Below are positions 22,367-28,969 of a stretch of DNA of 35,339 bases, one piece after another; within the stretch, counting starts at the first letter, position 1, and each line of letters starts with the position of its first letter. Below the pieces are notes generated by a model that was not told the origin of the DNA, searched no databases, and saw only the letters and a list, made by a program, of their open reading frames with translations. Source of the DNA: Bacillota bacterium (lineage in GTDB: Bacteria > Bacillota > Clostridia > Christensenellales > Aristaeellaceae); contig JAEZRP010000017.1 in assembly GCA_023444095.1 (NCBI GenBank), positions 1-35,339 of the forward strand. The letters are read 5' to 3'. Position numbers and translations under genes: made by a program.

Positions 22367-25300
22367 TTATTCAAACCGGTTATTCTCGTTGGATTCTCGC
22401 GGAATTTCGCAAAGCCGATGGAACCCTCCTCCTCCCGCATACTCTTTCTTCCCTCGCATCCACAGAATCGGCATGAGCACCGATGAAAGAAGAATCATCA
22501 GAATACCAACCGTGCCGCGCTTTGCGGTGCCGGCGTGTCCCGTTGAGGGCACCTGGATGTACTGAACGTTGCCGGTCGCCGTGTTGGTGATGGTGACTGC
22601 GCCGCCCGCAACCGCAGTGTACAGCGGTTGCCCCTGATAGACGGCCCCCTGCGCGCTGGAATAGGCAATGTCGAATCCGGTGGTTCCCACTTCGCGGACG
22701 TAATAGGCAATGTCGTTGCCATACTCGTCCTTTGTGAGAAGCCCTGTCCATTGGTGGGACCAGCCGGGCGCGCTCAGCGCAAGCGTTCCGATCAGCTCCG
22801 GCTCGCCTGAGCCGGAAGCTCCGCCGATTTTTCTGTATAGCTCGACCAGAACCGAGCCGGGCAAGTTGTCCACGCGAATGCTTCCGTCCTCGTTCTTCCA
22901 AAGTTTCTCGACCGTGATGCTCGCGGTCGGAATCTGCCGGTTGGTGATCGCGTATGTGACAGTGGACCCGGCCGCACCCGGTACGGCGGGCGCGGGATCG
23001 TCGACGGTATAGCCGGGAAACGCGGCATCCTCCCGCGCGTAGTAGTAATACCGGGCATCGAGGCCCGTAAACGTGCAGGCCCAATTGTTCGAAGCGTCGA
23101 GCGTCCGGGTGTCGACCAATACGCCTGTGTCGGTCGCGCTCGTCGCCCTGTAGAGGCTGACCGAAACGCTTGCGTTGGCAGGTGGCGAGATCAACGCGCC
23201 GTCCGCGTCCCGCCACGCTTTTTCCACCCGAATCGATGTGGTCGCCAGTTGCCGATTCGTCACGGTAATCGTGTCGGTGCCGCTGATGCCGACTTTGTCA
23301 TACGTGACGAAGTACCCGTCCGCTTCCGGCGCGGAACCGCTGAAATCCGGGTTTTCCGCGACCACCGCGTCGCCGATCCTGATCTCAAGAACGGAATAGG
23401 TGTAACTGGAGTCAAGGCCAGACCAGGTGTGCGCCCATGCGTCCCCGCTCGTGAGTTCAACCGTGCTCCGCACCTCTGTAACACCGTTTTTCGTGCGACA
23501 AAGCTGAACGGTTACGCTGGAGGGAAGGTTTGTGGTCAGCGGGCTGCCGGATGCGTCCTTCCAGACCTTTTGCGCGGTTACGCTGATATCCGTCGGCGCC
23601 GGGAAGTCGCCGATGAAATCATCCCGATGGCTCTCGGCGTTGATCCTGATGTTGTTGGCGATCACCGTGCCGTTGAGGTTCTGACTTGCGACGACGGTCG
23701 CGCCGGGGGCCAGCACGGAAGCGTACGTGAGCTTCAGGGTAATCGTCTTGCCTTCACTGCCGACGAAGTTCAGCAATACGCGGCCGTTTTTGAAATCCTG
23801 GACATTGCTCAGCGACAGCGCATTATTTTGGTTCCTGGGCGGAGACCCGATGCTCATCAGCATGTGGGGCAGCGTAAAGCTGGTCATGTCACAGTTGATG
23901 TTGACGATCAGAGTGCTCGAGGAGCCCGGCGGAAAGATCAGCCGCATGTCGTTATTTTGATAGCCGCTTAATTCGGAAGCGTTGATGTTGTACACGCCCA
24001 CGCCCGTCACGGCGCTCATATAGATGTAGCGGTCGTTCATATCGCGAAAGCTGGCCGTGACCGTTGAGGTGGTTGCGCAGTTCGCGAGCGCGCCCGAGCG
24101 CGCCTCCATATCGCTTTTGACGGCATCAAGATCGATAAACGGCAGCGCGGCGGTGTCGTTATCCTGATAGACATTTTTGGGCTTGTCGAGCTTTGTGCCA
24201 TTCACGGCGAGGGCGTTGCCGTTGTCCACCAGGGACACGGACACGCCGGAGCCAAGCGCCAGAACATGAGCCGCCGAGGATCCGCTGCTGCTGTTGACGC
24301 GCGCGTAGGTCTGCACATAGCTCAGCTCCCGCGAGAGGTTATCGGTGCCGAAGTTGGAGTTCGCGGTGAGCTTCTTGGCGAGAACATTGCCACTGGTATG
24401 CGCGCTCAGGATCGCCTCGTTGAACGCCACCAGATGGAAGTTGCCCGCGATCCCCAGTTGTCTGCCAGAGTCGTAATAATCGGTATGGGGAAACGTCTCG
24501 CCTTCGGTGTCGACGATGTTATAAGTCACGCCGTTCATCGTGTATCCGTTCGTAATCAGCTGAACCGACAGGCTGTCCGTCTCAAACGACAGGCTCTTCA
24601 GCGCGCCGTCTTCGTCCGTCTCATATGCGGCGCCCAGCGGAATGGGCGTGATTTCTCCATCCTCCTCCTCCAGATGCACGACGCTGACCTCGGCCGGATT
24701 TCCTTCCATCACGCAGGTCTTGAAATGGATGGCGATGCTGACCGCGTCGACGGCGGGTTCATATTCGGTTCCATCCTTTTCAAAACGGATGTCATAGGCC
24801 AGCGTTTCGTAGCACATGAGCTGGCCCGGGTCAATCTGCGCGGCGTCGACGGACAGAGCGGTGTCCTCCGGCGTCGTGGACGCGCCTTTTCCCGCCTTGA
24901 CAACCCCCTGCGTCGCGCCATCCATCCCTACGACGCCCGCCTCTTCCAAATAGCGCTCATAAGGCCTGGGGTCCAGCGGGGTAACGAGGAGTTCCGCATC
25001 ATCCGGGATCGCCGCGGGATTGCTCAGCGTGGCGACGACCGACATGGTTTCGTCTTCGTAGACGTATACGGTGCGCGTAAAGGGATTCTGCGCGAAGGCG
25101 ACAGCCACCTCCGATTCGCCGTCCATCTCAAAAGCGATGGCGCTGCCGGCGGCGGACGCCTCCAGATCCACCGCGCATGCGGTGCCGGCGCGGACGATCA
25201 TGGCCTGGGTACCCTGTGATGAGACGCCCTTGAACAGAAGGCGGACGGACATCGGCACGTCGCCCATCTCCAGCGGGACTCCTTCCAGCGAAAAGCCCAG

Positions 25301-27181
25301 CCGGACGCTGAAAATCTGCTCCAGGCGGTTTTCATACAACTCGGCAGCCATCAGCGCGTCCGAATAGGCGGACCAGTCCGCCGTTTCAAGGGCCGCGGTC
25401 AGGCGCGCGCCCGAGGGGATCAGCGCCGCATCCGCGACGGACACCTCCGCGATCAGCGCCTCGTTTTCCCAGCCGTATTCCACATTCTCGGCAGGTTCCT
25501 CCACCGCTTCCGGTGCATACGCCAGAAGAACCAAATCGCCACTTCGGAGTGTCAGCGTCTCCCTCGCGCCTTCCGCGAGCACGACGCTGTCTCCAAACAT
25601 CGACTCCGCATCGGGGTTGAACGCGATGGCGCGCACCGGCACTTCGCCGCCGTCCGAGGAACATTCAATCAGAAGGCCGAGAGACTCCGGCACGGCAACA
25701 TCCTCGCCGCCCGCCGTAAAGCGCAAGCGGATCAGCCGGAAGCCGGGAACCGACTCGCCATATTGATCGCGATAAGCCTCCGATGCCGATTCCAACACGG
25801 CGGCATCCAGGATCTGCTCCACCGATACTCCGACGTCGGGCAGTCCTTCAAAGGCCTCCGGATCGACGTTCAGCACGACACCAGAAAGCGAACAAGACAA
25901 TACGTGATCGGGCATCGCGGTCGGCTCCGGCGTCTCGGTCGGTTCCGGCGTCGCGGTCGGTTCCGGCGTCGCGGTCGGCTCCAGCGTCGCGGTCGGCTCC
26001 GGCGTCGCAGTCGGTTCGGGCGTCGCGGTCGGTTCGGGCGTCGCAGTTGGTTCCGGCGTCGCAGTTGGTTCCGGCGTCGCCGAATCGGGCCCCGTGCAGA
26101 TCATAAAGGGGCGGGATGTTTTGCTCTCCCGGATGATTTGGGAAAGAGGATAGGTCTTCTCGCTTCTGGAGGAGCTGTTGGGATCGTTGACATAAATCTC
26201 ACCGTTCTCCGCCACGCCGCACAGCACAATATAGTGCCCCTCGCTCGTAAAGACGCCTTCCCCCATGTGTGCGATGATCGGATAGCCCTGATTCAGCGCC
26301 TCCAGAATTTTCTCGTCGTCCGCAGCGATCCAGCGGCTCTCTACACCGTATCGGGACGCCAGCTTGGAAAGTGCGCGATGGCCCACGCCTTCGCCATCGT
26401 ACATGCCATTCTCGACCGCCAGGCGGAACAGCGTATATGGGGTTTGATTCTTGTTTCCGGTCAGGTACGCGATGACCATTGAAAGCGAGGTGGCGCCACA
26501 TCCGGAAGTCGACACGCTGATGCTCTCCCCGTCCAAATAGGCCACGGTGGTCTTGTAGCAGTATTGATAGATTACGGGGATGGGCATGCCGTCCTTGCGG
26601 TATTTTAACTTGCCCAACGCAAGATCCCTTGATCTGTCGCTCTTCTCCGCCAGCTTAAGCTCACCCGAAGGCGCATCGACTGAAACCGGTTCGGACGTGA
26701 TCTCCGGCACAGGCGTGATTTCCGGCGCGGATGTCATCTCCGGCGCGGGCGTGATCACCGGCGCGGGCGTGATCTCAGGCGTGGACGTGATCTCAGGCGT
26801 AGACGTGATCTCAGGCGTAGACGTGATCTCGGGCGTGGGCATTTCGGCATGAGGCAGGGTCTGACTCTCCTGCGGCGGGAGCGTTTCCTCCGGTGATCGA
26901 CCGGAGATCTGCAGATCCTGGCCATCCGCCTCCGGCTCAGGCGACTGTTCCGCCGCCTTCTCCGGCTCCATTTGGACCGCCTGCTGCTGAGCATCGGGCG
27001 GGCTTTGGGGATCAAGGCTCTGGACGGTCTGCTCGCCCTGCCTGTCGCGCTCCGGGGCCGCCGCCTCGACATATTCGCCAAAGGGCAGATCGAGCGTGGA
27101 CAGCAGAATGACCGCAACCGTAATCAGCCCGATTGCGGCCTGGACGATCCTGTCCTTGCGCTTCCAATTCTTCATGCCCAT
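22367..27181 (-). CDS. Giant pilus tip-type adhesin with C39-like peptidase domain
   Basis: The 1604-residue protein has an N-terminal membrane/signal segment (IGLITVAVILLSTLDLPF) and a low-complexity region with P-E-I-T repeats. A papain-like C39_2 domain follows: C228 in SGCGATSLSMVIAYL, H316 in EGHYIVLCG and N332-D333 in YVNDPNS. Next come nine TPEPTA-type hexapeptides, a long beta-rich middle part and three CnaB domains near the end (QKVWKDASG, EKAWRDADG, EKLWKNEDG). The sorting signal is VPSTG at 1544-1548 with a membrane helix and basic residues, followed by an unusually long cytosolic tail of about 30 residues. The ATG at 27181 follows GAGAGGG; 27175 is an alternative. Order and size suggest the pilus tip, and the peptidase role is inferred. 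Confidence 0.9.
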   Translation of the reverse strand: MGMKNWKRKDRIVQAAIGLITVAVILLSTLDLPFGEYVEAAAPERDRQGEQTVQSLDPQSPPDAQQQAVQMEPEKAAEQSPEPEADGQDLQISGRSPEETLPPQESQTLPHAEMPTPEITSTPEITSTPEITSTPEITPAPVITPAPEMTSAPEITPVPEITSEPVSVDAPSGELKLAEKSDRSRDLALGKLKYRKDGMPIPVIYQYCYKTTVAYLDGESISVSTSGCGATSLSMVIAYLTGNKNQTPYTLFRLAVENGMYDGEGVGHRALSKLASRYGVESRWIAADDEKILEALNQGYPIIAHMGEGVFTSEGHYIVLCGVAENGEIYVNDPNSSSRSEKTYPLSQIIRESKTSRPFMICTGPDSATPEPTATPEPTATPEPTATPEPTATPEPTATLEPTATPEPTATPEPTETPEPTAMPDHVLSCSLSGVVLNVDPEAFEGLPDVGVSVEQILDAAVLESASEAYRDQYGESVPGFRLIRLRFTAGGEDVAVPESLGLLIECSSDGGEVPVRAIAFNPDAESMFGDSVVLAEGARETLTLRSGDLVLLAYAPEAVEEPAENVEYGWENEALIAEVSVADAALIPSGARLTAALETADWSAYSDALMAAELYENRLEQIFSVRLGFSLEGVPLEMGDVPMSVRLLFKGVSSQGTQAMIVRAGTACAVDLEASAAGSAIAFEMDGESEVAVAFAQNPFTRTVYVYEDETMSVVATLSNPAAIPDDAELLVTPLDPRPYERYLEEAGVVGMDGATQGVVKAGKGASTTPEDTALSVDAAQIDPGQLMCYETLAYDIRFEKDGTEYEPAVDAVSIAIHFKTCVMEGNPAEVSVVHLEEEDGEITPIPLGAAYETDEDGALKSLSFETDSLSVQLITNGYTMNGVTYNIVDTEGETFPHTDYYDSGRQLGIAGNFHLVAFNEAILSAHTSGNVLAKKLTANSNFGTDNLSRELSYVQTYARVNSSSGSSAAHVLALGSGVSVSLVDNGNALAVNGTKLDKPKNVYQDNDTAALPFIDLDAVKSDMEARSGALANCATTSTVTASFRDMNDRYIYMSAVTGVGVYNINASELSGYQNNDMRLIFPPGSSSTLIVNINCDMTSFTLPHMLMSIGSPPRNQNNALSLSNVQDFKNGRVLLNFVGSEGKTITLKLTYASVLAPGATVVASQNLNGTVIANNIRINAESHRDDFIGDFPAPTDISVTAQKVWKDASGSPLTTNLPSSVTVQLCRTKNGVTEVRSTVELTSGDAWAHTWSGLDSSYTYSVLEIRIGDAVVAENPDFSGSAPEADGYFVTYDKVGISGTDTITVTNRQLATTSIRVEKAWRDADGALISPPANASVSVSLYRATSATDTGVLVDTRTLDASNNWACTFTGLDARYYYYAREDAAFPGYTVDDPAPAVPGAAGSTVTYAITNRQIPTASITVEKLWKNEDGSIRVDNLPGSVLVELYRKIGGASGSGEPELIGTLALSAPGWSHQWTGLLTKDEYGNDIAYYVREVGTTGFDIAYSSAQGAVYQGQPLYTAVAGGAVTITNTATGNVQYIQVPSTGHAGTAKRGTVGILMILLSSVLMPILWMRGKKEYAGGGGFHRLCEIPRESNENNRFE
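25918..26080 (-). repeat. 18-bp tandem repeat coding for nine TPEPTA-type hexapeptides
   Basis: Nine 18-bp units (plus-strand core GGCGTCGCGGTCGGTTCC with small variants) encode a proline/threonine linker between the C39-like domain and the rest of the adhesin. Confidence 0.92.
26694..26843 (-). repeat. 18-bp tandem repeat coding for P-E-I-T-S-T-type hexapeptides
   Basis: About eight 18-bp units (plus-strand core GGCGTAGACGTGATCTCA) encode hexapeptides of the PEITST/PEITPA kind between the N-terminal membrane segment and the C39-like domain. Unit divergence is greater at one end (nearer 26694). Confidence 0.88.
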
Positions 27182-27222
27182 CACCAATCCCTCTCGCCTT
27201 GTGTCGGTCCTGTACCACGGTT

Positions 27223-27774
27223 TCAAACGCCTCTGGCAATAAAGAATACCTTGCCAAGAATCCACGCAAGGGGAACTTCGCCGAAATCCCGTGAATCGGT
27301 GGATATCTCCCGATTGTCGCCCAGAAGATATGCGTGGTCGGACGAAACAGTCAGACGGTCGACGCCCCTGGCCAGCGTTTTCCCTCGCTCGTACCCACTC
27401 GTTTCCGCCTGTCCATTGATCATGAGGGCGCCGGTATTGATGTCAAAGGCGACGGCGTCACCTTCGCAGGCGACAACGCGCTTGATGACGGTCTTTCCAT
27501 CCGCCGTCGCGACGGCAATATCGCCCGCCCCGTATCGGACCCCGATTCGGACAAAGAGGATGAAGCTCCCCCGGGGCATCGCCGGGGCCATTGAATTTCC
27601 CTGAACGATCGCCACGCCGATGACGTACGTAAACAAAAGATAGGTCAGGCCTGCGATTGCGGCCAGCCAGAGGAGAAATTTCCTCCAACCCTTTTTGCGC
27701 CGCTCCCGGTTGCGTCTTTCGGCCAAGACCGCCTGTACGTCAACCGCGCCGATTCCGTCATCTCGTTTCGCCAT
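27223..27774 (-). CDS. lepB: Signal peptidase I of the pilus locus
   Basis: The 183-residue serine protease has a charged N-terminus, a single membrane helix (FLLWLAAIAGLTYLLFTYVIGVAI), the nucleophile S61 in QGNSMAPAM and the general base K98 in KTVIKRVVA. The family box YLLGDNREISTDSRDFG is also present. It removes signal peptides outside the membrane. In Gram-positive pilus loci a dedicated signal peptidase often matures pilins or aids polymerisation, which fits its place right before the adhesin gene (41 bases). It lies only 8 bases after the coiled-coil gene, so the operon starts further upstream. Confidence 0.93.
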   Translation of the reverse strand: MAKRDDGIGAVDVQAVLAERRNRERRKKGWRKFLLWLAAIAGLTYLLFTYVIGVAIVQGNSMAPAMPRGSFILFVRIGVRYGAGDIAVATADGKTVIKRVVACEGDAVAFDINTGALMINGQAETSGYERGKTLARGVDRLTVSSDHAYLLGDNREISTDSRDFGEVPLAWILGKVFFIARGV

Positions 27775-27782
27775 GCGCTACC

Positions 27783-28502
27783 TCAATTGTCATTTAAGTC
27801 GCTGCGTGCCTCGCTCCCCAACGCGAGAATCTCCGGGGTGGATCGAGCCTTCTCCGCTTCCGGATCGTCCCCATACCGGTTCATCAATATGCCGATCCGG
27901 TCGTGCGCCTCTCTCAGTTCCAAGAGGCATTGCCGCGTCTCTTGCTGTACCGCCAGCGCGCGCTCCAGCTCCCTTTCCGCGGATTTCCTTCCGCCCTCCT
28001 CAATCTTCTGGGCGGCCTGCCTTGCATCAAGGAGTATCTTCGAAGCCCGGCTGTTCGCCAGATCGACGATCTCGCTCGCATGGCTGTATGCCTGGTTCAC
28101 AATGTCTTCCGACTGCCCACGTGCTTCTTCCAGGAGCGCCGCGGCCTGAACGCGCGCATCCTCCAGGATGCCGCTGCTGCCCTTGTGGAAGTCCTGAATC
28201 ACCTTATCCAGAACCTCCAGCCGATGCTGAACGACGCGGTCCGCCGAGCCGCCGCCCCGTGACTCGCGCGGTTCGCTTCGCAATTCAAAATCTCGCTGCC
28301 TGGATTCGGCCATGTCATGCGCCTCAGCCAGTTGTTGCAGGAGGGATTCGTTCTTTTGTTCCAGATCGGTCAACGTTTCGCGGTACAGGACTTCGATCTC
28401 CTGAAGTACGCGATACACATCTTCCCGGTCGAAGCCGCCCAACGCGGTCTTTCTGATCCGCAGGTTGTCCAGATATTTCGCCAGCCCCAGCTTCTCGTTC
28501 AT
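27783..28502 (-). CDS. DivIVA-like coiled-coil protein, first gene of the pilus operon
   Basis: The 239-residue protein opens with LGLAKYLDNLRIRKTALGGFDREDVYRVLQEIEVLY, which resembles the short DivIVA/GpsB-type membrane-curvature domain (the GFDREDVY phrase). It continues as long coiled coil with many alanine/glutamate heptads (ILEDARVQAAALLEEARGQ and similar). It has no membrane helix or signal. A role in placing the secretion and sortase machinery at the membrane is possible but only inferred. The start is ATG at 28502 with GGAG 8 bases upstream. It follows a 5' leader of about 230 bases that contains the c-di-GMP riboswitch. Confidence 0.75.
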   Translation of the reverse strand: MNEKLGLAKYLDNLRIRKTALGGFDREDVYRVLQEIEVLYRETLTDLEQKNESLLQQLAEAHDMAESRQRDFELRSEPRESRGGGSADRVVQHRLEVLDKVIQDFHKGSSGILEDARVQAAALLEEARGQSEDIVNQAYSHASEIVDLANSRASKILLDARQAAQKIEEGGRKSAERELERALAVQQETRQCLLELREAHDRIGILMNRYGDDPEAEKARSTPEILALGSEARSDLNDN

Positions 28503-28610
28503 CAAATCAACTCCACCGCACTCGTCCGGTCATCTGCCCGGCAGCGCTTTTTTCCCCACTCCGCATCGGCTTGGTGTATCGCCTGGCGGACTGTTTCTGT
28601 CCGATCACAA

Positions 28611-28651
28611 CAAAAATGCAGCTCAGCACAAACAAGTTTGCAACTGGCTGC
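28611..28651 (-). terminator. Riboswitch expression platform (terminator overlapping aptamer 3' strand)
   Basis: On the minus strand the segment complementary to 28636-28651 pairs with the segment complementary to 28618-28633 (outer GCAGC/GCTGC, inner GCAAAC/GTTTGTG) and is followed by ATTTTTG. The 5' arm uses the same bases as the aptamer's closing 3' strand (GCAGCCAGTTGC). Ligand-bound aptamer and terminator are therefore exclusive, which predicts that c-di-GMP turns transcription ON. Confidence 0.8.
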
Positions 28652-28709
28652 CTTCATTTTTATCAGGCCCTATAGCTTTGCGTCGCAGGCTTTCGCCTGT
28701 TTTGCTGAC
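28640..28709 (-). ncRNA. c-di-GMP-I (GEMM) riboswitch aptamer
   Basis: Read on the minus strand, the leader contains the hallmarks of the c-di-GMP-I class. GCAA at the 5' end pairs with TTGC at the 3' end. A P1b hairpin CAGGCGAAAGCCTG carries the GAAA tetraloop. The conserved joining sequence CGACGCAAAGC is followed by a GGGCCT strand and the conserved 3' segment GGCAGCCAG. The aptamer senses the second messenger c-di-GMP. Its position about 140 bases upstream of the first pilus gene means it controls the whole pilus operon. Confidence 0.9.
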
Positions 28710-28744
28710 TACTATTGAATTGTCATATTTTTCTATTGATTCTC

Positions 28745-28798
28745 ATTATGTCGATGTGTTGTTCTATATACGTTCCTTGGACGTTCCTTTTTCGTTCT
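28745..28798 (-). promoter_or_regulatory. Four 11-bp-phased RGAACR repeats plus -10 of the pilus operon
   Basis: On the minus strand AGAACG, GGAACG, GGAACG and AGAACA (plus-strand starts 28793, 28782, 28771 and 28760) recur at exactly 11-base steps. Nine bases after the last repeat comes CATAAT (28745-28750), a usable -10, with no -35 hexamer at 17 bases. Helically phased direct repeats in place of a -35 box are the known arrangement for SARP and OmpR/PhoB-type activators. The rest of the gap (28799-28870) is AT-rich with a doubled ATGTAAAT. Confidence 0.65.
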
Positions 28799-28870
28799 AT
28801 TTTATGTAAATTATGTAAATAATGAGGATTTATGATTCGTTTATATGTGAAATCCGATTCTCCGGAAAGA

Positions 28871-28888
28871 TAACTTGACGGAGATGGA
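28871..28888 (+). repeat. 18-bp motif, copy 2 (first copy at 2201-2218)
   Basis: Identical 18-base TAACTTGACGGAGATGGA, here containing the -35 box of the GGDEF-regulator promoter. Confidence 0.7.
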
Positions 28889-28903
28889 ATGAAATTGTAA
28901 AAT
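28875..28903 (+). promoter_or_regulatory. Promoter of the GGDEF-regulator gene
   Basis: TTGACG (28875-28880) and TAAAAT (28898-28903) are separated by 17 bases, about 65 bases before the chosen start codon at 28970. Confidence 0.7.
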
Positions 28904-28969
28904 AAAAACGCAGCCATCATTTCTAAAATCGTGTCCGTTCGCACCGTACATAGAAACGAAGTGACAGTC

